DNA from: Oegoconia quadripuncta
Taxonomy: Eukaryota > Arthropoda > Insecta > Lepidoptera > Autostichidae
NCBI GenBank assembly: GCA_949316235.1
Contig: OX438744.1
Location: 29,756,778 to 29,820,777, forward strand
DNA: 64,000 bases
Direction of reading: 5' to 3'
Part shown: positions 11,465 through 20,654 of the stretch, piece by piece
Layout of the letters: each line of letters begins with the position of its first letter
Position numbering within the stretch: the first letter of the stretch is position 1
Notes under the pieces: generated by a model
Told to the model about the DNA's origin: nothing
Databases searched by the model: none
The model's input: the letters and a program-made list of their open reading frames with translations, nothing else
Position numbers and translations under genes: made by a program

Positions 11465-11527
11465 TAGTTGCGTAGTGTGGAAGTAAATGGCGCTGTGTGT
11501 ATGTGCATAAAGATACACACAGCGCCG
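11465..11527 (+). repeat. SINE-B tail fragment with small palindrome
   Basis: TAGTTGCGTAGTGTGGAAG then TGGCGCTGTGTGTATG, mirrored by CATACACAC...CAGCGCC-type sequence up to 11527, so the tail folds back on itself. Confidence 0.6.
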
Positions 11528-12204
11528 TTTAAATCGTCCAGGAATTCGTAGGATACTTTTCCCGCTAAAGTGAGTACATACTACCGACGGCATAAACAAT
11601 TTACAGACGAATTAGAGCAGTAGCAGAGTAGATACAGCTAGGAAAGTAGGTAGGTACGTACGTAGAGAAATGGTGTTCATTTGGATGGGTATTGATCGAA
11701 GTGTGACGTCAATCCAATGCCATAGCAATAAAATGGACGATAAATAAATCTACTCATATTATTTATGGGATATTTAGGACAAATTACAGGCAGAACTCAT
11801 TTCTGATACGCGCTAGCAACAGCTTCAACAGCATATGCAATGACCTTGATATCGACCTATTTTGCACGAGTACTTTAACAGTGAGACGTATACTCACAAA
11901 AGATTTTTATGACTGCGTGGAGGGTGACACGTAAGTGAACCATTGTTATTGTGGCTGACTGTACCTACTATTGTTATTTGTTTAATATTTTTTCTTCTTT
12001 TTTTTCTTCTTCTTAACTTTCCTAATTTACATGTGGGAACTTGTAATTGGCATTTTCATATACAATGGTTATATGATATCTTATGTATTAGCTGTAAGTT
12101 TTCCTAAAAACAAATAAATAAAAAATAAATAAATATTTTGAGTACGAATACATTCCAAATTGGCACTTACTGTGTTCCTTATTAGGTACTTAACTTTTTA
12201 AAAT
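11528..12204. other. Intergenic, nothing recognised
   Basis: Contains TTTTCTTCTT runs near 11990 and an AAATAAATA tract at 12110. No gene. Confidence 0.4.
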
Positions 12205-12345
12205 TTTCGAGTGAATTCGGGTATGGTTCCTGGTGGAAAGTGGTGAGTGGTGAGTGGAGTCACCAGCCGAAAACTGTTTGCCTTCCATACTAAAGATGGG
12301 TTCAGAATGGTTTACTTTGTATGAGTAATTGGGGAAATTTGTTCG

Positions 12346-12515
12346 TTTTTTTTATGCACAGCGGGTTGGTACTTGACCTCAATCACACCTGATGTTAAGT
12401 GAAGATGAGGTCGAAGGTGGAAGCGTACTGACCCGGAAACCCCGACACATTTGGGAGACTGGCTATCTTATCTCTGACAACCGGAACACAACAATGCTAT
12501 TAGCAAAAAAATTTA
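12346..12515 (-). repeat. SINE-A copy, truncated
   Basis: 3' half in minus orientation, starting with the T-run/ATGCACAGCGGGTTGG end and stopping after CAACAATGCTATTAGC, then a short A-run. Confidence 0.85.
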
Positions 12516-12653
12516 CATTCATTGAAAAAATACTACATTACAATGTTTAGGGTTAGTATCACAGACCATTAGACCAACTCATATAAGCTCAGCATATACA
12601 ACCTTGTTTCCCCATTGTTGGGCTGTAGGTTTTTATATATATATATATATATA

Positions 12654-12972
12654 CAACGGGTTGTTACTTGACCACAATCACACCTGATGTTAAATGAAGA
12701 TGAGGTCGAAGGTGGAAGCTTATTGACCCGGAAACCCCCACACATTTGGGGGACTGGCTATCTTATCTCTGACAACCGGAACACAACAATGCTAACATTG
12801 CTGCTTGGCGGCAGATTTAGATAAGGTGGTGGTAGCTAGCCAGGCGGATATTTAAAATACCCTACTACCAACCAAACCGAGTGTTTAAACATGTACCCCG
12901 CTGGGGATCGAACCCGCACCTCCGAATCGTAAACCCAATGTTGTTTACATTTACATTGAGCCAAGGAGGTGG
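12654..12972 (-). repeat. SINE-A copy, near full length
   Basis: All SINE-A blocks present in minus orientation, ending CATTGAGCCAAGGAGGTGG at the head. Confidence 0.9.
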
Positions 12973-13079
12973 TTCGTAATCAAGAGTGGCGTCACCAGTT
13001 ATTGGGAATTACACGAATTCAAATTCATCCTGTATACATACTGGAAATGTGTAAATTTGTAAGGAAATACACCCATCTA

Positions 13080-13948
13080 TACAGGGCGTCCCAAAGTTAT
13101 GGGACATGAAGGGGAAGTACCTTAAATATCGTAGATAGTGAATTTTGCTCAAAGAAGACTTTATGTTATTTTTAAAAGTTAGTAATTCTGCATTCATAGA
13201 TTTTCTAAAAATTATTTGCTTCGGCTGGGAATCGAACCGACTCAAATGTGAAAAAAAAAACACCCTACTTTTATGATGCCAATCGAAAGAATAGCTAAAA
13301 AATAATAACTCTGCCTAAGTAACATAGTATTTTAAAAGAAAGGAACAACGTGAAATTAATCATTTTAATCAAATAAAAAACATACATGAAACTGCCGTAG
13401 TCAATTAAGTAGGTATTTTTTTGTAAATTAATTAATTAAATGCTCAAAATGTGATCCCTCTTGTCTTACGCAAATCGCCAATCTTTTAATGAGCCCGCTG
13501 CCTGTTGATTTTCTAATCATTTTATGGTGAACACTCGATGTGATATGGCACAATTCTGTTTGCAACTCGCCTACGTTCTCGTATCGCTTTTTGTATAGCA
13601 TATCTTTCACGTATCCCCAAAAGAAGAAATCACTTTAGCAATAAATAACTTTCTTGAAATTTGACTCAATCATTTTATGTTGTTCCTTTCTTTTAAAATA
13701 CTATGTTACTTAGGCAGAGTTATTATTTTTTAGCTATTCTTTCGATTGGCATCATAAAAGTAGGGTGTTTTTTTTTTCACATTTAAGTCGGTTCGATTCC
13801 CAGCCGAAGCAAGTAATTTTTAGAAAATCTATGAATGCAGAATTACTAACTTTTAAAAATAACATAAAGTCTTCTTTGAGCAAAATTCACTATCTACAAT
13901 ATTTAAGGTACTTCCCCTTCATGTCCCATAACTTTGGGACGCCCTGTA
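13080..13948 (-). mobile_element. Foldback Tc1/mariner-like transposon
   Basis: Two arms of about 270 bp (13080-13349 and 13679-13948) are reverse complements with few differences. Ends read TACAGGGCGTCCCAAAG, and TA dinucleotides flank both sides (13078-13079, 13949-13950), the target duplication of Tc1/mariner. The 330-bp core carries a transposase C-terminal relic on the minus strand. Each arm also contains GGTTCGATTCCCAGCC, a Pol III B-box look-alike. The arms are far longer than the usual 20-30 bp of this superfamily; a non-autonomous foldback derivative is the simplest reading. Confidence 0.85.
13428..13640 (-). pseudogene. Tc1/mariner-type transposase C-terminal relic
   Basis: Read on the minus strand: DFFFWGYVKDMLYKKRYENV, then ELQTELCHI and a terminal EGSHFEHL. 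This pattern (DFF.WG..K...Y, then a helix, then G.HFEHL) closes many insect Tc1/mariner-related transposases. The catalytic DD domain is gone. It lies between the two long arms of the foldback element. Confidence 0.7.
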
Positions 13949-13985
13949 TATTAGCTTAAAATAAATTCCCCGCCAATACACACTG

Positions 13986-14171
13986 AGAACCGGAAGAGAT
14001 GATATACTTGTCCGCCCATTCTTAAAATTAAAAATGCATAGTACAGGTCCATATGCGATGTCAACCAAAATTTACAATAAAATTCCATCCTTTCTACAAA
14101 AAGAAAAGAATGACTTAAAATTTATAAAACAAGTAAAATCCTTATTAATAGAAAAATCCTACTTATTATAA
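13986..14171 (+). pseudogene. LINE ORF2 C-terminal remnant
   Basis: 62 open codons to TAA. RTGRDDILVRPFLKLKMHST, STKIYNKIPSFLQ and KQVKSLLIEKSYLL give the 'IYN.IP..K' and 'K..LI.KSY' pattern that ends jockey/CR1-like ORF2 proteins in insects. The 5' part is absent; a dead copy. Confidence 0.75.
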
Positions 14172-14385
14172 TTTAAATGCGTTCCTAAATGATAAGATTT
14201 TATAGCTTGACAAATGTCGTATAATTTAATCTATTGTACCTAATAATCTAATTAGTAGTTTTCCATCACACAACACAGAATTTGATGCAATGATATTTCG
14301 TAAACGAAATCGGCGTGCGACTGAATTCACAATTATAACTAAAGGATACCCCGTGCTTTTTGTAATTTTTTCTGTCATAATTGGT

Positions 14386-14461
14386 GCAGTTTTTTATGCA
14401 CAACGGGTTGGTACTTGACCTCAATCACACCTGATGTTAAGTGAAGATGAGGTCGAAGGTA
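14386..14461 (-). repeat. SINE-A 3' end fragment
   Basis: About 75 bases of the SINE-A 3' end, cut off exactly where the next MITE begins at 14462. Confidence 0.8.
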
Positions 14462-14989
14462 CCGTAGGGAAAAAATAGGGCATATTAGGTAAGTCAAATA
14501 GAAGTTATTGGCATAGGTAGTTTATTTTTTTTTTTCAAAATCGCCCTCGCCGGCCGCCTTTTGATATGCGACTGGCGTGATTCGCAGGGCTCCTATCATG
14601 CGAAATTTATTTGGAATTCATAATTTCTCCAAGTTTTCTTTATTTATGTAATTTAATGATGTAATTATGTGGAATAGGCTACAAACGCATCGGTTTTTCC
14701 CGACACTTACAACCTTGGGATCTTCAAGTCTAGAGTGAATAGGCATTTACTGGGTGCGCGTGATCCATCTTCGGCTACATCGTCACTTTCCATCAGGTGA
14801 GATTGTAGTCAAACGCGAAACCAGATTTTGATAAAAAAAAAAAAAAACGCGACCGTCAAATATTCAATGAATGCATTATTTGATTATGGTTTTGAAAAAA
14901 AAATATACTACCTGTGCCAATAACTTCTATTTCTCTTACCTAATAATATGTCCTATTTTTTCCTTACAGTAAAAAAACTCATCCAGTAT
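14462..14989. mobile_element. MITE with ~75-100 bp inverted ends
   Basis: Left end ACCGTAGGGAAAAAATAGGG and TTATTGGCATAGGTAGTTTA are mirrored at 14893-14989 (CTACCTGTGCCAATAACTTC, CCTATTTTTTCCTTACAGT). The right arm goes about 25 bp further (CTCATCCAGTA), so the left arm is clipped. A matching single end lies at 61436-61540. The core holds a CG-rich patch and a LINE tail (14700-14830). Confidence 0.8.
14700..14835 (+). repeat. LINE 3' tail, family F
   Basis: Reads NLGIFKSRVNRHLLGARDPS then stop, followed by CATCAGGTGAGATTGTAGTC and AAACGCG, ending in an A-run. The same C-terminus and trailer recur at 37335, 43092, 47205 and 51210. Confidence 0.75.
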
Positions 14990-14999
14990 AAGTCTGTAC

Positions 15000-15182
15000 T
15001 CAATCTAACTAATATTATAACTGCGGAGGTTTGGTTGTTTGATGCTCAAGCACGGCGAAACGGTTAAACGGATTTGGATGAAATATGGGTAGAACAAACC
15101 CTGGATTTGAACGTACTGTATTTTTATCCCGATAAAGTGGTAGTTCTCGCAGGATGTAGAAATTAATAGTAGATTGTTAACC
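15000..15182 (+). repeat. Dispersed repeat R4, diverged copy
   Basis: CTAACTAATATTATAA, AACGGATTTGGATGAAAT and ATCCCGATAAAGTGG are the recurrent blocks also seen at 34228 and 38690 (-). Confidence 0.6.
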
Positions 15183-15278
15183 AAGGGCTGTATGACGTCA
15201 ATTGCATACGAGGTTTTTGGCGCCCGAGCGCAGCGAGGGCGCTAATTAGCCCGAGTATGCAATTGATGCTTACACCCG
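15183..15278. repeat. Hairpin with CG-rich loop
   Basis: GTCAATTGCATACGAG is mirrored by CGAGTATGCAATTGATG, and an inner GGCGCCC...GGGCGC pair lies between. Strong palindrome; function unknown. Confidence 0.7.
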
Positions 15279-16302
15279 AGATAAACACTCTGCTTTACAT
15301 ATCGATTGTGAGGTAAGTAAAAACAAGAAAGCAGGTTTCTATGAACATTTATTAAAAAGAAACATGTGTATTTAATTAAAATTATGGCACGCAAGCGCGT
15401 CAAATCGTGCTGGCCAGTTTGATTTTTAAATCGATTTCGACTAACATACGATGTGACTGCGAAACAAATAGTTCGATATTTAAAATCAAATCTTCTTAAA
15501 TTCTAATATAAATTGTCTCGATTCCGATTCGAGTAAATAATCGATACCGAGAAAAAAAAAATAACTTTTTAAAAATATTCTTCTTGCAGTATGAGTATGA
15601 CAGTTCTTTTTTCAAATTCCAAAATCTATGCTGTAATGCTAACATTACATGGTAGGTTTTGAAACCTATGCTGTAATGATATCCATACACCCCGGCATTC
15701 AGGGAAGTACGTGACTACTTACAGAGCAAGAGATATGTAAACATATTAAAGTTATACTATACAGGCGAAGCCGCGGGCGGGAAGTTAGTAATATACATAA
15801 GTATATGACAATTCGTATAATTAAAACAGAGACTTTTGTTCCAAGACTTTGTGAGTTTTGAATTTTTTTAAAGGTTAGACGCGGTCGCAGTCTTCTGTGA
15901 TACTTGTAGTACTTACAACATACTTGTAGTATAACAAAGATATTTGAATGTCAATCACTTTGGTATAGCATCATTTATCCAAAGCTTATTAATAGTAAAC
16001 TCATTAATCAAGATGTTGACTCTAGCGCAGTGGAAAGTGCCTGTGTGTACAGTGATCGATCTATCTTGAGCAATCTGCACTTTACGATGTTGCCAAGTGT
16101 ACCGAGTAAACATTCGTCTGTCACCTACCTGTATCAAAGGCGAAATGCGGTAAAACAATTAAGGGTGCACTTACGTGCAAACTGGCAACATGGCATTTAC
16201 ACGTGTGTTTGCGTGGTAATGAAATAGTGGACAGGGAAATAAGTAGCATTTGGGGTTTTTTTTTGCCTACAAACCGGATAAGTTTTACAAACAAATCAAT
16301 CA
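15279..16302. other. Intergenic, nothing recognised
   Basis: Opposed short frames near 15955-16300 are on both strands and have no support. CAGGCGAAGCCGCGGGCGG at 15763 is a common lepidopteran repeat end. Confidence 0.4.
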
Positions 16303-16730
16303 AAAATCAAAAATATTTTATTCAATGTAGGATACCAAAATATCACTTATTGTAAGTCAACATGTTATTTTTTTTTTTAAAACTATATCGCTTCACAAGG
16401 TGTTATGGTTAGGGAGAAGACGCGACAAGAAACTCCGCAACAACACATCTTTTCAATTGGTTTCCATCTTTACAATAATATAACATTTTATATTACACAT
16501 TACAAAACAAAAGCAATTAACATAACGACCAGCTAACACCGGACCTCCTTATCGCCCAAATAATCATCTATCCTGTAATAACCCTTCTTACGCAGAGTTT
16601 CTTTAATGTGGCGTTTAAATTTCTGCTCTGTTAAACTCAAGACATGTTCTGGTATTTCATTGTAAAAGCGTATGCTGTATACGTAGCAATAATCGTATTT
16701 ATATAATAGACTAGGTTTTGTTGAAACTGG
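16303..16730 (-). pseudogene. LINE ORF2 C-terminus and 3' UTR
   Basis: On the minus strand YNEIPEHVLSLTEQKFKR, then KETLRKKGYYRIDDYL and a stop at 16533-16535, is a clear end of an insect CR1/L2/jockey-type ORF2. It is followed by a 3' UTR ending AATATTTTTGATTTTTGAT. About 65 codons survive; 5'-truncated. Confidence 0.8.
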
Positions 16731-16759
16731 TGCCTGACTAGAATACTCAGTGCGTCAGG

Positions 16760-17155
16760 TTATCTGAGGGCGGAGTGTGTTTTGTTTCGACTTAACTTTA
16801 CTATCGCGTTCACGTTTACGTGACGATTTATATGGAGAAATGTGCAGCGCCTCTAACGGTTCGGTTGCAAAAACTTTTTCCGTGCTGTTGCATACAGTCA
16901 AGGTGCGCTTCGCGAACCATGACTGTATGCAAGAGACGGGCAGAGCGCTCCCGCGCTCGCCCACCCGCCCGGCGACGCTGTAAAAAGCCTATCGGCTTGA
17001 CAGCAACTGTTCCTGATCAAAAAAAAAAAAAAATCGCCTCTAACGGATAGTTTGCAAAACTATTTTTTTCATAGGGACTTTTTTCGTAAACGCGAACGCG
17101 ATGGTAAAGTTAAAAACGAGACAAAACTTACACTTCGCACACAGGTCTACCCTAT
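16760..17155. mobile_element. MITE with ~60 bp imperfect inverted ends
   Basis: TTTACTATCGCGTTCACG near 16797 is mirrored by CGCGAACGCGATGGTAAAG near 17090, and both outer ends pair over about 60 bp. Inside, GCATACAGTCA...TGACTGTATGC forms a second hairpin, CGCCTCTAACGG occurs twice (16848, 17036), and the GC-rich repeat of 6025 is present. Confidence 0.7.
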
Positions 17156-17192
17156 GGTAAATATGACGCAGTATATTATTACCCGTTTTTAT

Positions 17193-17475
17193 AGCGTCGG
17201 TGGCTCAGCGGTTAAGACGCGGTCTCCCAATTTAGGAGGTCCGGGTTCGATTACCAGGCAGGCCACGTGCCAATGAGATTTTAAATTTAATTACAACGGT
17301 GAAGGAAAACATCGTGAGGAAACCTGCATGCTTGAGAAATAAAAATGCTAAGACATGTGAAATCCCCAATCTATTAGGCTAGCGTGGTGGACTATGGCTC
17401 ATACTCCCTCATTACACGAGGGAAGGTCTATATCCCTGCAGTTGGATGTTTACGGGCTGAGATGATGATGATGCA
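17193..17475 (+). repeat. SINE-D copy (tRNA-derived)
   Basis: GGTGGCTCAGCGGTTAAGAC (A-box region) and GGGTTCGATTACC (B-box), then GAAGGAAAACATCGTGAGG, AAACCTGCATGCTTGAG, CTCCCTCATTACACGAGGG and GTTTACGGGCTGAGATGATG. The latter blocks are widespread in lepidopteran SINEs. A split minus-strand copy lies at 58110-58825. Confidence 0.85.
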
Positions 17476-17860
17476 AATTTCTATGGAACCTATGACTATT
17501 GAGGTTTATTTGCGGATGCTATATGAATTGAAATACCTGCGAAATCTTACATAAATCAATTTATTTCGCACGTCGCGTTCAAGCCTCGTTTGTACGGGTG
17601 GAGTTACTGTACTGAAATGTAAGGTCTCTATTGTGTTAGAATTGGTTCTCATTTCAGTAGGTACAGTAACTCTGAACGAACTCTGCTCAGTTTTTCTGAA
17701 GAGGTGGTTTAACCATCACTACCAATAATTTATCGGTGCAAACTGACCCTGTAATTCTCCAGCTAAATTATTTTTTGCGGATTATAAAAAAAAATATCGG
17801 GTTTGTTATCTAATATTTTTACGCGAGTGTCCCAAAAATGGAGTGATATTTTCAGGGTTA
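17476..17860. other. Intergenic, small inverted repeat
   Basis: GGTGGAGTTACTGTACTGAA (17598) and TTCAGTAGGTACAGTAACTC (17653) face each other with ~30 bp between. Nothing else is seen. Confidence 0.45.
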
Positions 17861-18094
17861 ATAAATAAATAAATATTTCGGACACTTACACCAATCATCT
17901 AGTCCCAAACTAAGCAAAGCTTGTACTATGGATACTAGATACAGGATAAACATACATAAATATTTATATAAACATCCATGACTCAGGAATAAATGTTCAT
18001 ATTTATCACACAAACATTTACCCGTCGCGGGATTCGAACCCGCAACCGTTGGCTTCGCTGACAGGGTCACTATCCACTACACCAATCGGTCGTC
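17861..18094 (-). repeat. SINE-C copy
   Basis: Full-length minus-strand copy, ends GACGACCGATTGGTGTAGTG when read on -. Confidence 0.85.
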
Positions 18095-18479
18095 AAATCG
18101 TCGTTAATGTATGTTTGTGAGCTTCTTTATTCTACCATACCTGCTAATTGGATTTTAACAACAAAATGCCATGTTTATTTTATTAGGTTAATCACTTGTA
18201 ATTTTCTGAATATTTGTTTACTTTAAGTTATTTGACTTATTTTACTTGTCCTGTAGATTAGGCGGCTTTCAATCTTTTGCATGGAGTCGCACTGCGCTAA
18301 GATTACGGGGATTTTTCTATATACTAGGTATAGATAAGTATTGAAGCAAATGTAAACAAATGTTTATCTGTTTTCAACCTTGATTTATATGATACTGGTA
18401 CCTGATAAAATAGATGGTTGTATTGTTTATAAAAATATGTAACTACGGATACAGTATAAAAGGTATAAATACAAAAACA

Positions 18480-18613
18480 CAGGCGTCCAATCTAAACAAA
18501 AACGTACAACCACCCTGTGGAACGGACTTCCGGCAGCGGTATTCCCGAACGAGTACGACATTGGAACCTTCAAGAAATGCTCGTTTGCCGCCCTCTCATA
18601 TAAAAAAAAAAAT
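18480..18613 (+). pseudogene. LINE ORF2 C-terminal remnant
   Basis: TTLWNGLPAAVFPNEYDIGT then FKKCSFAALS ends in an A-run at 18600. 'LWN.LP..VFP..Y....FK' is a hallmark of the end of several insect LINE ORF2 proteins. Confidence 0.7.
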
Positions 18614-18861
18614 AGTACAAAATTTACAAACTAAACTACCTATAAATAAAAAAAATAATCACTACGGATACAGGGACTAACAGATATAGTGCTCAATATT
18701 TGCTGAGGTCAAATAACAAGTGATAAGGATTTGGTTTATTAAAGAAAACACGGAAATGCGACAACACTTTTATTAATTTAAATTATTTAATTTATTTTAA
18801 TTGTAGCTGATTGTCGCTGCGTATATTAGTAAGACGAATAGTTTGTATTCCCTACGCTCCA

Positions 18862-19140
18862 TGATAGATAGATAGATGAAGCGTTTATATGCATATTACA
18901 GAAACACATACAAAAATATTCGACGCAACAATCATTCTGCTTGGTGTTATTCTTACAAAATGTAGCCTTATTTCACAGTAATAAAAATAAAAACTAAAAT
19001 TAAGTACAACTGTTACAACTCATAATAGAGTTGTATGTGTATCTGTACCACAAATGGGCCATCGCTCAGTGTGGATCCTCACCTATAGCGGTAAAACACT
19101 GATTTTCAGCTAGTGCCCTGCGAGAGAAGAGGGTAGGGTA
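18862..19140 (-). repeat. Retroposon 3' end R2 with (GATA)n tail
   Basis: Near-identical to 52714-52992 on the other strand over ~275 bp. Both end in AATAAACGCTTTATC plus a TATC microsatellite when read 5' to 3'. Contains GAGGATCCACACTGAGCGAT and CAGCTAGTGCC-type blocks. Non-coding 3' UTR of a retroposon. Confidence 0.8.
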
Positions 19141-19889
19141 CCAGTGCAAAAATTTTCAATAACTTTATGAGAGTGAATGAAGGAAAAGAGGTGTGTTATG
19201 ATCGTTGCAACTGGAACTCTGTGGTCTCTGACCATACAGAAACAGGCGTGAGGCGTTGTAGCTACCTATGTCCTATCTAGTTTACTGCCTCGCAAAACAA
19301 TTTAAACAAAATAAAAGTTATTATTTAAAACTGTGTCGTTGATTGGTATATTGACACCATTTTAAGTGCTGAACGTCGCTCTGTACAAATTACAACACTT
19401 GCATTCCACCACGATGGATAGGTATTTCATTGCAAATAATCTATGACATTATGTCATCAGAAAACATAGCCTTTCTAATAACTCTGTTCCGTTTGTCTTT
19501 AATAAGAGCGGTCAACTGGTTAGACGGGAGAGGTCGACTACTTTCTAAAGGACATAGCGCATTGTGATAAGCGGGAGCGATGAGTGAATTGTTTTATTTT
19601 GTTCATTTTTAGGATTATACGTCAATAGACAAAAAGGAACCCTTATATGATCATTCGTTGTACTTCTGTTTGTCTGTTGCAACCCTTTTTTTTCAGGATA
19701 TCAAGTAAGAATCATAGCTTTACGATCTCTTGGAGCTGTAAAAATAGGTAGGTAAAAGCAAGAAAAAATACGGCCATTAAAGCCACATATTTTATAAACC
19801 TATGGAGTACCTACTTTCCGTTGACCAACTGTCATGTTGGAACAGGGAGGAACAGTCTCATAGCATCAATAAAGGAAAAAATCCGAAAG
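19141..19889. other. Intergenic, nothing recognised
   Basis: No coding or repeat signal that I can support. Confidence 0.4.
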
Positions 19890-20160
19890 TCACATACATA
19901 CATACATCCGAAAAACATACATAACGTCACGATTTTTATCCCTAAGTCGGCAGAGATAATAAATGAGCATGGTTCTCCTTTCGAAGTATATGTACGTACA
20001 GTACAGTACACAAGTAGAGATGCAAACGTGACGGGGGGTGAGCCTATCGCCGTTAAAACTTGCAAATCTGATGTTTTAGTGGAAAATTCCATACTCGCCC
20101 TTTACGACACCCACGGGTAGTGATAGTATGGTTCCATTCTAGATAGTGCCGAAACCACAC
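19890..20160 (+). repeat. Dispersed repeat R1 copy
   Basis: CATACATAACGTCACG, GGGGTGAGCCTATCGCCG and CCCTTTACGACACCCACGGG, as at 5290 and 38425. It ends just before the (TA)n tract that the LTR retrotransposon hit. Confidence 0.75.
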
Positions 20161-20191
20161 AGAAAAAGAGCTAATTTATATATATATATAT

Positions 20192-20547
20192 TGTCAGAAA
20201 ATAACTAAAAATAGAAAGGGACACACTCAAAAAAAAGAGACGGAGGCTAAAGAAAAACAGACGAGCAGTATGCCAGCGCAGCGTGGTGGTGGGAGCGAGT
20301 TCAAGGAGTTTCTTATAAAAGAGGACGGTCACCGGGAGCTCGCCCACTTTTTCATCGGCATTCAGAGGGTCTACATGTCTTTCGGTTGCGTTCATTTGTT
20401 AATCATACAGTGATTTTGATAATTCCTTTTAATTTATTAGCATTAGAGTTTATTCTTTCTGTTTTGTAAAGTTAAAATCAGTAAAAATAAATCTAGGTCG
20501 TTTTACTTTTGTTTTTTTTTATAAGAACCTGCTTCTGATTTTTAATA
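20192..20547 (+). repeat. 5' LTR
   Basis: Promoter signals: TATAAAAG at 20314-20321 with TCATCGG and TTCAGAGG start-site-like motifs 40-50 bp downstream. Poly(A) signal AATAAA at 20486-20491 followed by a GT/T-rich run (20497-20520). These define U3, R and U5 approximately. The terminal dinucleotides are TG...TA, not the usual TG...CA. Confidence 0.9.
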
Positions 20548-20563
20548 TCAGAAGTGGGATTCG
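20548..20563 (+). other. Primer-binding site, tRNA-Leu-like
   Basis: TCAGAAGTGGGATTCG begins directly at the LTR boundary and is complementary to the acceptor/T-arm 3' half typical of animal tRNA-Leu (CGAATCCCACTTCTGA). The usual leading TGG, complementary to CCA, is absent; pairing would start about five bases inside the tRNA end. The tRNA sequence is from general knowledge, not from this window. Confidence 0.6.
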
Positions 20564-20654
20564 TAATTGGCCCACTTACCCACACTAAGGGAAGATTTTA
20601 TCGGCCCATTTTAATATTTAGCTTTGAAGGAACTTCTTAATTTATTCGGTTAAC

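Larger units (their letters stand above)
12205..13035. mobile_element. MITE remnant split by two SINE-A insertions
   Basis: 12205-12345 (GAGTCACCAGCCGAAAACTG, AATGGTTTACTTTGTATGAG) and 12973-13035 (GGCGTCACCAGTTATTGGG, AATTACACGAATTC, CCTGTATAC end) match the two halves of the intact element at 32551-32885. SINE-A copies at 12346 and 12654, plus a (TA)n run at 12637-12651, fill the middle. Confidence 0.7.

Noticed and set aside
13009..13263. Protein shared with 13765-13959
   Set aside because: Both are readings of the two arms of one foldback transposon.
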